Positions 18,422 through 27,530 of a stretch of 64,000 nucleotides of DNA are shown here, piece by piece (position 1 is the first letter of the stretch; each line of letters starts with the position of its first letter). Origin of the DNA: Legionella cherrii (GTDB lineage: Bacteria; Pseudomonadota; Gammaproteobacteria; Legionellales; Legionellaceae); assembly GCF_900635815.1 (NCBI RefSeq), contig NZ_LR134173.1:3442001-3506000 (forward strand), read 5' to 3'. The notes beneath the pieces are model-generated. The model had not been told where the DNA came from and did not search any database. It saw nothing but the letters and a program-made list of their open reading frames with translations. A program made the translations under genes and the position numbers.

Positions 18422-18862
18422 ATGAAATTCTCAACATTATTAAGAATGATGCGCTTTTGGCCACCGTTTTGGGGCGCTGGAATTAGTGTAAAAAACTTTC
18501 ATCCTGATGGTACTCATATTGTTGTTCAGATGAAAATGCGCTTTTGGAATAAAAATTATGTGGGAACGCATTATGGTGGTTCTATGTACTCCATGACCGA
18601 TCCATTTTATATGTTGATGCTCATGCATTTATTAGGAAAAGGATACATTGTTTGGGATAAATCAGCTTCTATACGTTATAAAATACCTGCTAAGGGAACT
18701 ATTTATGCACGATTTGAATTATCCCGAGAACAAGTCGAAAAAATTCGACTTGAAGTAAACGAAAGGAAAAAAATTGAGTCAGAATTTATTGTTCCTATAA
18801 CCGACAAAGAAGGAAAAGTCGTTGCAGAAGTAAAAAAGATTCTCTCGATTATCAAAAAATAA
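18422..18862 (+). CDS. DUF4442 hotdog-fold protein
   Basis: This 146-residue protein matches the DUF4442 group of thioesterase-like hotdog proteins: MRFWNKNYVGTHYGGSMYSM near the centre forms the hot-dog helix region, and two strand-rich stretches follow. Relatives may act on acyl-CoA, but the activity is untested. The start ATG has only a weak ribosome-binding site. It may be cotranscribed with the orphan gene 42 bases downstream. Confidence 0.75.
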   Translation: MKFSTLLRMMRFWPPFWGAGISVKNFHPDGTHIVVQMKMRFWNKNYVGTHYGGSMYSMTDPFYMLMLMHLLGKGYIVWDKSASIRYKIPAKGTIYARFELSREQVEKIRLEVNERKKIESEFIVPITDKEGKVVAEVKKILSIIKK

Positions 18863-18904
18863 ATGGTTATGTTATGAAATAATCATTGCTTAAAAGGAAA
18901 TAAC

Positions 18905-19780
18905 ATGCCAATTGACTCTTTTTCAGAAGAAGAACAGACCCCGCTATTAAAAATCTATAACGAGACTCAAACGGAGAAAAATAAAATACCTGGGTTATTA
19001 CGCAATTACCACTCTGGCTGGCCCCTTTTGCAAGTAAGCCTCTTCAGTGTAACTAAAGATATGGCCGATCCTATAAAGTATATACCTGTATTAGGCGGGG
19101 GAAATTGTCATTTTTTTTATATTGGTGCATTTAATTTTGCAAGCCTTTTAACAAAAATCCCGGGAAGTATGGAAATAAGTATCCCTTTTCCTCCAAACCC
19201 CAAAAGAGAATTCGTTAAAGCGGATAATATCCATTCATTTTTAAAATCCTACACTATTCGCCACAAAAAATGGGGAATTACAATTTCCAGTAATTCAGGA
19301 TTTTACGGTAAAAATTTAAATGTTGTACTTCCTGAGGGAAATGCAAAAGAATTTCGCGATGCATTGACTCATAGCTTCTCATTTGCATTAAAAAAAGGGG
19401 CTTTGCTCAAAGCGATTGATGGATGGTCTGATTCCGAATATACACAAAAGGAAATTGAAGAAGCAATTAACCCTGAGGTTGCTGTTTTTCACAATGGTCA
19501 AATTTTTATTGATTTAGGAATGTTTTTAGAACAAAAAGTAAAAGATGCAGAAGTAATCGCATTATTTAAAAATCTATTCAAAATTGAACCTTTTTTGGAG
19601 CTGCGAAAGCAATACCCGGAACTCAAACCTAATGCGCTCGCAGCGGTAGAAGTAATTCAAGAGGCCCCTGCAAAAACCCCTGAACTCACCAGGTTCAAAA
19701 CAACCTCTTTCTTCCAGGAGAAAAAAAAGGAACCCTCCCTCATTGATGGCCAAGCCGCTCGTGAGTCTTGTCTGAGATAA
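18905..19780 (+). CDS. Orphan protein, possible effector
   Basis: I do not recognise this 291-residue protein. It has AAAGGAAAT before the ATG and no signal peptide. The middle (about 55-160) looks like an alpha/beta domain with a GGGNCHFF loop; residues about 190-255 are helical and charged; the tail is Lys/Glu/Thr-rich and disordered. Length, lack of relatives that I can recall and a polar C-terminal tail are compatible with a Dot/Icm substrate, but the end lacks a clear glutamate block, so this is only a guess. Confidence 0.6.
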   Translation: MPIDSFSEEEQTPLLKIYNETQTEKNKIPGLLRNYHSGWPLLQVSLFSVTKDMADPIKYIPVLGGGNCHFFYIGAFNFASLLTKIPGSMEISIPFPPNPKREFVKADNIHSFLKSYTIRHKKWGITISSNSGFYGKNLNVVLPEGNAKEFRDALTHSFSFALKKGALLKAIDGWSDSEYTQKEIEEAINPEVAVFHNGQIFIDLGMFLEQKVKDAEVIALFKNLFKIEPFLELRKQYPELKPNALAAVEVIQEAPAKTPELTRFKTTSFFQEKKKEPSLIDGQAARESCLR

Positions 19781-19824
19781 AAACGAATGTGTTCATAGAA
19801 AACTGATGGTCTGGAAATCAAAGA

Positions 19825-21468
19825 TCAACTTCCAAAGGTAAAAGTGTATACTTTGACTCCAGGCTCATTCGCAATAATCTGTAGATATCCGCTGGTGAAT
19901 TTCTCCTGGGAAACCAGCTCATAAAGGGAGTATTTATCGATTAGTATCCTTTTTTCTTGGAGCTTTTTACCGGACTGTCCATCAGTTAAAATGACTCTAA
20001 CCTTAATAGGTTTTGCAGAACTATTTCCCATAACGGCATAGACTTTGCGTGCATTAAACTGTATTTTTATCGCTGCATTGACGTCTTCTGCGAGAAGATA
20101 CTCTGCATTGACTTGCCATAATCCCTCTAAGCCCCATGCATTAGTCGATAATTTATCAGCAAAATGATATTGAGTCGTCTTATCTTTAATCAGTTCTGGA
20201 CTGTAATTAGAGTCAGCCTTTGCATATCCTAAATAGGTTTCTGGTGTTTGGGTGAGATTGAAAGAGGCGTTTTGCAAAGATTTTAAGGTGCTTAAGTCCT
20301 TAATTCCCAATAAAAAGCGAATATTGTTCTCCATAACATCGTAATCACCTTCACCAAAATGTCTGTAAACCACTTCGCCTTTTTTATTTATTAAATAATG
20401 TGCAGGCCAATAATGATTCTGATAGTTGCGCCAGGTAACGAACTGACTATCAAGTGCTACAGGATATAAAATCCCATATCGACTCACTGCCGCTTTGACG
20501 TTATCCAGATTTTTTTCGAAATCAAATTCTGGGGTGTGAATTCCAATAATAACCAATCCTTTATCATGATAGCGAGTATACCAGTCTTTAATATAGGGCA
20601 AAGTGCGCAAACAGTTAATACACGAATAAGTCCAGAAATCGATTAAAACGACTTTTCCATGCAAATCGACTAAACGTAATGGAGGTGAATTAATCCAAGC
20701 ATCAATACCTTGTATCGATGGTGCCGGATAAGGAATCCATAAACCATTAATGAGGGAGTTGGACGTTTTAATTCCTGTTTGAGGAGTAACGGAAGAAGAA
20801 ACAACCTCTTCTTCAAAGTAGATCATATAAACAACACTGGCAATAATCACCCCGCCTAAAAATTTACGGAAAAGGGTGGCGCGTTTTTTAAAAAAGTCGA
20901 ACGTATTTATTAGTTTTTTCCCATAAAGGGAAATAATAAACATAGGAATGGCAGCTCCTAAGGCAAAAGCCATTAAAGTAAAGAAACTGAAAAGGGTTGT
21001 TTTTTGTAATGCGGTTTGTACGATAATTGCAGCCAAAATCGGTCCTGCGCAAGGAGTCCAAATAATAGCAATGATTCCTCCTAATAAAAGGCCATTCCAA
21101 AACCCTCCTTCCGATTTATTGGCTACTGAAAAAAAATTGCCTATGCGGGTAAACCCTTGAGTTAGTTTGCCAAATTGCTCTGTTAAATAATTGGAGAGCA
21201 TAGTGGCCCCTAAAAGAAGCAAAATGCCATAACCGATATGACGCACTAAATTAAAATCAATATTTAAGTAATGGACCAATTGATGCGAAAAAAATACAAA
21301 AAAAGAAAAAAACAAAGTAAAACCAATAATGATTCCAATAGGTCTTTTTTTGGATCCACTCAGTGAGCTCGCTAAAAAAATGGGTAAAATGGGTAGAATA
21401 CAAGGAGAAATAATAAGGCCAAATCCTTCAATAAATCCCAAAATAATATTAAGAAAATTTGCTTCCAT
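19825..21468 (-). CDS. DipZ-like membrane disulphide reductase (CcdA-thioredoxin fusion)
   Basis: Three parts are visible. Residues about 1-215 form a CcdA/DsbD-type membrane domain with seven or eight segments and Cys in SPCILPILP and TPCAGP, the pair that shuttles electrons. Residues about 245-390 form a TlpA/AhpC-like thioredoxin domain with the CxxC motif SCINC. The last 140 residues resemble the carbohydrate-binding-like domain of mycobacterial DipZ. It should pass reducing power from cytoplasmic thioredoxin to periplasmic proteins, for example during cytochrome c maturation or oxidant defence. It is transcribed alone. Confidence 0.85.
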   Translation of the reverse strand: MEANFLNIILGFIEGFGLIISPCILPILPIFLASSLSGSKKRPIGIIIGFTLFFSFFVFFSHQLVHYLNIDFNLVRHIGYGILLLLGATMLSNYLTEQFGKLTQGFTRIGNFFSVANKSEGGFWNGLLLGGIIAIIWTPCAGPILAAIIVQTALQKTTLFSFFTLMAFALGAAIPMFIISLYGKKLINTFDFFKKRATLFRKFLGGVIIASVVYMIYFEEEVVSSSVTPQTGIKTSNSLINGLWIPYPAPSIQGIDAWINSPPLRLVDLHGKVVLIDFWTYSCINCLRTLPYIKDWYTRYHDKGLVIIGIHTPEFDFEKNLDNVKAAVSRYGILYPVALDSQFVTWRNYQNHYWPAHYLINKKGEVVYRHFGEGDYDVMENNIRFLLGIKDLSTLKSLQNASFNLTQTPETYLGYAKADSNYSPELIKDKTTQYHFADKLSTNAWGLEGLWQVNAEYLLAEDVNAAIKIQFNARKVYAVMGNSSAKPIKVRVILTDGQSGKKLQEKRILIDKYSLYELVSQEKFTSGYLQIIANEPGVKVYTFTFGS

Positions 21469-21508
21469 TTACATTTCCGGAAATCAATACTCTCTGTCAT
21501 TAATTTAG

Positions 21509-21562
21509 AAATTTTCCCCTCTCCCCTAGCCCCGGATCAAGGTTAGAGTGAGGGGAAAATTT
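21509..21562. repeat. Short family A element with perfect 13-bp inverted ends
   Basis: AAATTTTCCCCTC (21509-21521) and GAGGGGAAAATTT (21550-21562) are perfect complements around a 28-base core. It lies between the DipZ-like gene and the cyclic-nucleotide-binding gene. Confidence 0.7.
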
Positions 21563-21591
21563 ATCATATGTCTACCTAATGAACTATGTAC

Positions 21592-22050
21592 TTATAAACG
21601 TACATGTGCCCCACTTTCTTGTAACCGTTTCGCAACAACTAATTGAATATTGTCTCTGGCTCGCGCAGGAAAGTATTGATAAACCGCTAAAAAATCTCGA
21701 GCGTTAATCGTAAGGAATTGACAAGCAGTTATTGTACTAATGCGCGCTGTTCTGCGAATATTGCGTAAAATAGCAATTTCCCCGAACACATCGCCTGGGC
21801 CTAAAGTGTTAATACGCTTCCAACCCATAGATTGCGTTTTTATGGAAACTTGCACAGTGCCTCGAATAATAATATAAAGCATATCACCTATTTCACCTTG
21901 CTCTATAACGATTTCTTCAGGCCTATAGTTTGCAATAACACATTTATCGGCTAGCATTTTTTGTTCAATAAGACCAATACCTGTAAAAATAGTCGCGCGA
22001 GAAAGTATGGGAATTATATCTGCTTGAGGTAGATTATGACTCAGTTCCAT
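21592..22050 (-). CDS. Cyclic-nucleotide-binding domain protein
   Basis: This 152-residue single-domain protein has a cNMP-binding jelly roll: GDMLYIIIRGTVQVSI, GPGDVFGEIAILRN and RRTARI form the phosphate-binding cassette, including the Glu and Arg that usually contact the ribose and phosphate. There is no DNA-binding or catalytic domain, so it is a stand-alone sensor or adaptor. Legionella encode many such proteins and class III cyclases. It has AAAGGAGAAAG before the ATG and is monocistronic. Confidence 0.85.
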   Translation of the reverse strand: MELSHNLPQADIIPILSRATIFTGIGLIEQKMLADKCVIANYRPEEIVIEQGEIGDMLYIIIRGTVQVSIKTQSMGWKRINTLGPGDVFGEIAILRNIRRTARISTITACQFLTINARDFLAVYQYFPARARDNIQLVVAKRLQESGAHVRL

Positions 22051-22329
22051 AGTACTTTCTCCTTTGTATGTTCTATAAGACTCTAATTACAGTATAGATT
22101 GATTTATCTCAAATTATTAAACTTTAAAGGAATTAAGTAAGGGGGACTGAATGCATTAAGTGTTACAATTCGTATTAATTTGCCTGATTTCTGGATAATC
22201 AAATTTCGTCGCTACAAAAAATTTGACTTACGACGGAGATAATCCGAGTTGAGTTAATTGCTTACCCATTGTTTTTTAACGGCTCTTTTCGGTGATGGTG
22301 AATCCTTTGCAGCAAAATAATTGTTTAAA

Positions 22330-23211
22330 TTAAGCACAGATCCAGTCAACTTTTTTATCTAATTGATGGCGCGGGTAATAATTTCTCAGCTGTTGGCAAA
22401 ATAATTGACTAAGAAACAATAAAAGACCAATCAAATCGGCTACCCCGCCTGGACTAATCCCAGACTCGGAAAAAAGTCGATGGATTTCCAAGGCCTTCTG
22501 TCGCTGTGCTGGCAAACTATCGATAACTGATAGCTCTCTGATTTTGGATTTTGCATAATCTAAGCCAGGTTTTCCTTTTTTATAAAGAATATTTGTATCA
22601 TCCATATTCTGTAAAAGTGCTACATAAGCAAATAAGCACGCAGTATCCAGAGATTGAGTATCAACAAAAAGTGCAATGAAATCAGGAAGTAAATGAAAAA
22701 TTAAATCATAACCACGTATTGCCATTTGCCTGGCATCAATCACTTTGTATTGTCGACGTACAATAGCCCCATGACTTTCTGGATTTCCTTCATGATTTTG
22801 TAAATGCTTTGGCCAATCATTCAGTAACTGTTGGTGCACATCAGCCGGTGTAAAACATTTCTTTTCTTGAGCTAAACGAATCACTGAGACACAGGTAATA
22901 CCCAAAGCAAAAATAGCACCACGATGTGTGTTCACTCCCCAAGTTTTTTTGAGCATGCGCTCTTCTGCTTCAATCGCAATGTGTTTTAATTCTTCAAAAG
23001 AACGGGTGACTAATCCCTTTTTTGTAATGTGATAAAAATAATGACGCAAGGTAAAAAGACTGCGATAAAACGTATCGCCGTTCATATCGTGATGAGCACC
23101 GGCATCCACAAAACTGACTAATCCTGGTTTTGGATATGCTTTCACTTCAAAATAAAGTGCTCTAACCGCCATTTTGGCGAGTGCTCTTTCACAGCATGGT
23201 GTAGTATTCAT
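22330..23211 (-). CDS. mdcB: Triphosphoribosyl-dephospho-CoA synthase
   Basis: MdcB (CitG/MdcB family) joins dephospho-CoA to ATP to give the precursor of the malonate decarboxylase prosthetic group. The family pattern AYPKPGLVSFVDAGAHHDMN lies near the N-terminus, and GVNTHRGAIFALG and a C-terminal SPGGVADLIG follow. The ATG at 23211 gives 293 residues, the usual size; a longer frame to 23334 runs inside mdcG and is rejected. It overlaps mdcG by 23 bases and is the last gene of the mdc operon. Confidence 0.92.
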   Translation of the reverse strand: MNTTPCCERALAKMAVRALYFEVKAYPKPGLVSFVDAGAHHDMNGDTFYRSLFTLRHYFYHITKKGLVTRSFEELKHIAIEAEERMLKKTWGVNTHRGAIFALGITCVSVIRLAQEKKCFTPADVHQQLLNDWPKHLQNHEGNPESHGAIVRRQYKVIDARQMAIRGYDLIFHLLPDFIALFVDTQSLDTACLFAYVALLQNMDDTNILYKKGKPGLDYAKSKIRELSVIDSLPAQRQKALEIHRLFSESGISPGGVADLIGLLLFLSQLFCQQLRNYYPRHQLDKKVDWICA

Positions 23212-23839
23212 AAAGTTCGGTTCTTGATAATAAGGCAACTTGGTCCTTACTCTTACACAACAGTTTTTTTGCAGATAAATCGAGTAGTTCTTTAATTGGA
23301 ATATCACCAAAATGAGGAAAACGTACCTCGCCATCTATCGTTCGATTAAATTTTTTGGTTAATGCCTGAATTGTTTCATGTAAATCAGTCCAAGAATATC
23401 CTTGATAATAGATAAGTAAATCAAGATCTGAAGTCTGGTTAACAAAAGAGTATCCAGACAAATAATGAAATAAAAATGAGCCATAAACAGCAATATCTGA
23501 AACGGGATATAAATTAGTAATACGCTGTAAATCCGTAATCTGATAACACCGTGAGAAAAATTCATGCATCTCGATAAGTTGAGGAAGGAACTTTTGTGTT
23601 TGCACAAACGATGGGGCAACTTGCAAACCAACCCGATGCTTTTGATTATCATGCAACAGAGTTAATCCCAAATTAATTGTTTCTTGACCGGCAAATTGTT
23701 TGGCATAAATACAAGGCAGCCCTTGTGCAAGCCAAAGAGCAGTTTTTTCGGCAATCATTTTCTGATCCTCATGACAAGAGGTAATCACAAAATCAGCATG
23801 AGGCTTAAGATAAATTAAATGATGCCGCTGTGCATTCAT
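23189..23839 (-). CDS. mdcG: Malonate decarboxylase holo-ACP synthase (phosphoribosyl-dephospho-CoA transferase)
   Basis: MdcG moves the prosthetic group made by MdcB onto the acyl carrier protein. The 216-residue protein has a nucleotidyltransferase-like site (YGSFLFHYL ... TSDLDLLI) with the paired Asp of the metal site. Its ATG overlaps the mdcE stop by four bases (ATGA). Confidence 0.9.
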   Translation of the reverse strand: MNAQRHHLIYLKPHADFVITSCHEDQKMIAEKTALWLAQGLPCIYAKQFAGQETINLGLTLLHDNQKHRVGLQVAPSFVQTQKFLPQLIEMHEFFSRCYQITDLQRITNLYPVSDIAVYGSFLFHYLSGYSFVNQTSDLDLLIYYQGYSWTDLHETIQALTKKFNRTIDGEVRFPHFGDIPIKELLDLSAKKLLCKSKDQVALLSRTELYEYYTML

Positions 23840-24543
23840 AAATGATTAGCCACTTTATTGATAATCGAGAAAGCAAGTTTTCTGCCCCCCCGCTCACTAC
23901 CCAAGAGTGCCCGCTCGTCCTTTGTATTATTTTTTTGGATCGCTAAATTAATTTTTTCAGCCAATTCAGATGGATTTACTATCTCATGTATCCCACCCAA
24001 TTCATAAAAATTTTGCACTCCTGGAGCGAAAACGGGGAATGTTTTACTGAGCTCCTTGAGAGTACCCAATTCTATTTTGGTTACTTTTGCAATGCCTTCC
24101 AACCACATCACCGCTAAGGCTGCATCCGGTAAGGCTAAAATGGTATCTGCAGTCAAACCATACGCAATAAAAGCTCCTCCTAATGCCTGGTTATAAACCA
24201 GAGATATCAACGCATTTCCTTGCTGGCGTAGACACTCCAAACATGCAAGTAAATGACCAAAATATTGTTGCATGCCCAGCCATTCATCGCGCATGGTTAA
24301 CTCCTGTCCAGCAACATCAACTAAAAGCAAAACAGGATCTTTTGATTGACTCTCAAGAATATCAATGACATGCTGAGCCATAATCAAGGCTTGCTCTGCA
24401 CCCAAAAATGTTGATTCCTTGACTCCAAGAATATGAAGCGGCTGATTCTTCAACGTCGCATGCCCATAAATAACGGATTGGTTTTCTGTCAACTTAATAT
24501 CCTGAGAAAATATCTGTTTGAGAAGGCCGTTTAATGCGATCAT
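23836..24543 (-). CDS. mdcE: Malonate decarboxylase gamma subunit
   Basis: MdcE is one half of the carboxyltransferase-like pair that decarboxylates malonyl-S-ACP. The crotonase-like core shows NQALGGAFIAYGL, and PDAALAVMWLEG follows. At 235 residues it has typical size. It follows the fused beta subunit by 68 bases with AAGGAAAAAG before the ATG. Confidence 0.9.
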   Translation of the reverse strand: MIALNGLLKQIFSQDIKLTENQSVIYGHATLKNQPLHILGVKESTFLGAEQALIMAQHVIDILESQSKDPVLLLVDVAGQELTMRDEWLGMQQYFGHLLACLECLRQQGNALISLVYNQALGGAFIAYGLTADTILALPDAALAVMWLEGIAKVTKIELGTLKELSKTFPVFAPGVQNFYELGGIHEIVNPSELAEKINLAIQKNNTKDERALLGSERGGRKLAFSIINKVANHL

Positions 24544-24611
24544 TTCTTTTTCCTTTTGTATTATCGCAGACTAAATACCCTTGCAGCTAATCCGGGCGAC
24601 AAGTCATCTGA

Positions 24612-25796
24612 CTACGATTTTATATCTTTTGCTGCCTGTAAAAAGGTTTGCTCGTCCATATCAAAAAGCGTTGCAGCATACTTTGGCGCAACGTGGCTCA
24701 GATAAGCCCCCTCTTCTTGATATCCTTGCGTTTCTTGAAAGCGTTTTTTTAACAGAGCCTGTTTTTGTTTCAGAGAGTTAAGATTCAGCGGCACTTGCTT
24801 ATCAAGAGCAGCAAGCAATTGAGCCCGTATCGCTGCAACATCTGAACCTACATAGCTTTGAGCAATATCCTGTAAATAGCGGGTTTTTCCACCGTATACA
24901 CGCCAAACCAAAGCTCTATCCTGTGAATTAAAGGCATTGACACCTGCTACAGCTTGAATCACCTCGGGGCCAGATACGCCAATCCGCCCTATTTCATTTG
25001 TAATGAGATAATCCAGACAGGCAGAAATAATTCCCATGCCGCCAAAGGCACCGTTTCTACCACAAATAACCCCTATTGTGGTTATTCCATGAAGTCTTGC
25101 CTCAAAAATAGAGCGAATTGTTTCTGAAATTGCAATTTCCCCAGCATTCGCTTCGTGCAATCGTACACCACCACTATCAATGAGCAGGATCACAGCCTTA
25201 GTCTCAGTTGCAATTGCTGCTTTGAATAAACCAGTAAGCTTCGCCCCATGAATTACGCCCACAGCACCGCCCATAAAATCTTTTTGTTGGGCAGCAACAA
25301 GCACTTTATTTTTTTGTAACAGAGCAGATCCTATAACGATGCCGTCGTCTGATTCACCAGGTAAATTAAAAGCGGCCAAATAGGGACTGTATAGCTTTTC
25401 ATCAGCAAGCCACTCCGTGAACGAATCTTCATCAAATAGAACCTGGATTCGTTCTCGAGCATCGAGCTCTTCATAATTTGTTCCTATTTTGTAATTGCCT
25501 TGAAACTCTTCCAACGCTTGCCCTAAACGTAATAAAACAACAGCTGGAGTTGCTCCATTATCATTGATGGTAAATTGCAAACCAACAGGCTGGTATTGAT
25601 TCACAAAATCCCCAATAACCATTTTCCAAACGGGTTTATAATGTTCAATTGCCGTCTGGATAGTAAAAATTGTTTCTGACGTCGTATTGGTTTCAATGAT
25701 AACTTCTAAATTACCTGAGCCAACTACGCCACAAACTGTTTTTTTACCTTGAAGACGTTCACCCGAAAGTGTAAAACGAAATTCCATCTGTTCCAT
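24612..25796 (-). CDS. Fused malonate decarboxylase acyl carrier protein (MdcC) and beta subunit (MdcD)
   Basis: Residues 1-98 match MdcC, the delta subunit and ACP: VVGSGNLEV holds the Ser (about 27) that should carry the phosphoribosyl-dephospho-CoA arm, and INDNGATPAVVLLRLGQALEE ends the domain. Residues about 105-394 match MdcD, with LLIDSGGVRLHEANAGE and GRNGAFGGMG of the carboxyltransferase fold. In the systems I know these are separate genes of about 100 and 290 codons. No stop or shift lies between them, so this is a true fusion. It begins nine bases after mdcA. Confidence 0.88.
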   Translation of the reverse strand: MEQMEFRFTLSGERLQGKKTVCGVVGSGNLEVIIETNTTSETIFTIQTAIEHYKPVWKMVIGDFVNQYQPVGLQFTINDNGATPAVVLLRLGQALEEFQGNYKIGTNYEELDARERIQVLFDEDSFTEWLADEKLYSPYLAAFNLPGESDDGIVIGSALLQKNKVLVAAQQKDFMGGAVGVIHGAKLTGLFKAAIATETKAVILLIDSGGVRLHEANAGEIAISETIRSIFEARLHGITTIGVICGRNGAFGGMGIISACLDYLITNEIGRIGVSGPEVIQAVAGVNAFNSQDRALVWRVYGGKTRYLQDIAQSYVGSDVAAIRAQLLAALDKQVPLNLNSLKQKQALLKKRFQETQGYQEEGAYLSHVAPKYAATLFDMDEQTFLQAAKDIKS

Positions 25797-25805
25797 ATCT
25801 TTGCC

Positions 25806-27449
25806 CTACCAGTTTCTAAATTTTACAGGCGGCTCATATAAACCTTTAGAGCAAACAACAAGCTCACGAATTGATTTGGCAGCCAATAAATCTCGAGTTG
25901 CATCGGAAACTTTAATCCCCAAATCTTCCGGGCGTTTTATTACTCCTCGATGTCGTAATTCTTCGACTTTCATCCGATCGCGCATTACTCCAACTTCGGT
26001 ATATCCGGCAATACCGCGAATGGCCTGTTCGCGCTCCTCAAGAGTTTGGCACATCAGGAGATTAGCAATTCCCTCTTCCGTCACTACATGACTTACATCG
26101 TCCCCATAAATCATTACTGCAGGCAAATCAGCATTCATCGATTTTTGTAAAGCCCAAGCATCCAATTTTTCCACAAAGGTGGGTTGTGTTGCACTCTGAA
26201 ACGTTTCTACCATTTGAACCACCAATTTTCTTCCTCGAGGCATTTTAGTTCCCAGTGCTTGGCTGCGTTCTTGCCCTGCCTTCAACCAAGCATATGAAGA
26301 GTGGCGCCGACCAGGAGCATCACAGCCCATATTAGGCGCGCCACCAAAACCTGCTATACGCCCCTCAACTGCTGTAGAACTATTTCCCTCAAGATCCATC
26401 TGCAATGTTGCACCGATAAAAACATCACACGCATAATGCCCAGCTAACTGGCCTAACATCCGATTCGAACGGAGCTCCCCTTCTTTACCGGTGAAAAAAA
26501 TATCGGGGCGAGCCGCAGCATAGCGGTTCATGCCGACTTCTCCTCCAAACGGATAGATTGTTTTCACAAATCCCGCTTCAATGGCAGGGATCAAAGTGGG
26601 TAAAGGATTAACCACCCAGTGCTGGCATATTTTTCCCTTTAAGCCCAAGGATTCACCATAGGTGGGTAAAAGCAATTCAATAGCACAGGTATTAAATCCT
26701 ACCCCATGATTTAAGATATTCACTTGATAAGGAGCGTATATTCCTTTGATGACCATCATCGCCATCAATATTTTGACTTCATCAATTTGCGCAGGATCAC
26801 GGGTAAACAGTGGTTCGATATAAGCTATTTCCGGACCTTGAACAATCACATCAACCCAATCTCCAGGGATATCGACGCGGGGTAGGTGCTCAACAAGTTC
26901 ATTGACTTGCACCACAACCACACCGTTTTTAAAATTAGTCGCTTCAATAAGCGCTGGTGTTTCCTCGGTATTCGCCCCGGTAAATAAATTCCCCTGTCTG
27001 TCTGCCTTATCAGCCATCAACAAACACACATTAGGTGTCAAATCTGCAACTAATCGCCCAAACAGTTCATTGTAGGTATGAATATTACCTATCTCAATTT
27101 TTTTATCGTACACCATTTTAGCAAGTCGCACCGATTGTGGACCTGAATAAGAAAAATCAATTCGATTGGCGATCCCTTTTTCAAAAACATCAAGGTGTTC
27201 TGGCAAGGCAATTGCTGATTGGATCATATGTAAGTGATTGATTTCTTGAGGATTTAGCTGAGCCATTGCCGTAGCCAAAAAACTCGCTTGTTTTTGGTTA
27301 TCACCTTCAATGCATACTCGGTCACCTGAGCGTATGAGCAAAGAAAGCACGGAGACTAAATCATGCGCCTCAACAAATTTGTTGTTTTTAAGATAAGATT
27401 TAATCTTTGACAGACGCTTTATGTATTCTTTTTTATTCTGGTCCCACAT
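25806..27449 (-). CDS. mdcA: Malonate decarboxylase alpha subunit (acetyl-S-ACP:malonate ACP transferase)
   Basis: MdcA swaps acetate for malonate on the ACP, starting each catalytic round. The 547-residue protein has the family signatures GDRVCIEGDNQKQASFLA near the N-terminus, GRIAGFGGAPNMGCDAPGRRHSS and ELVVCSKGLYEPPVKF at the C-terminus. It is the first mdc gene; NDH-2 ends 81 bases upstream on the same strand, so a promoter may lie in that gap or transcription may run through. Confidence 0.93.
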   Translation of the reverse strand: MWDQNKKEYIKRLSKIKSYLKNNKFVEAHDLVSVLSLLIRSGDRVCIEGDNQKQASFLATAMAQLNPQEINHLHMIQSAIALPEHLDVFEKGIANRIDFSYSGPQSVRLAKMVYDKKIEIGNIHTYNELFGRLVADLTPNVCLLMADKADRQGNLFTGANTEETPALIEATNFKNGVVVVQVNELVEHLPRVDIPGDWVDVIVQGPEIAYIEPLFTRDPAQIDEVKILMAMMVIKGIYAPYQVNILNHGVGFNTCAIELLLPTYGESLGLKGKICQHWVVNPLPTLIPAIEAGFVKTIYPFGGEVGMNRYAAARPDIFFTGKEGELRSNRMLGQLAGHYACDVFIGATLQMDLEGNSSTAVEGRIAGFGGAPNMGCDAPGRRHSSYAWLKAGQERSQALGTKMPRGRKLVVQMVETFQSATQPTFVEKLDAWALQKSMNADLPAVMIYGDDVSHVVTEEGIANLLMCQTLEEREQAIRGIAGYTEVGVMRDRMKVEELRHRGVIKRPEDLGIKVSDATRDLLAAKSIRELVVCSKGLYEPPVKFRNW

Positions 27450-27530
27450 TGTTGCTTCCTGCGTTATTATACTTTGAATAGATGCCTTAGGAACTTCTAA
27501 AGGTTAGGTTTCAGAGGCTCTTGGGTATAG

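Noticed and set aside
22330..23334. Longer mdcB start at 23334
   Set aside because: The extra 41 residues overlap mdcG and are unlike the family; ATG 23211 fits family length.
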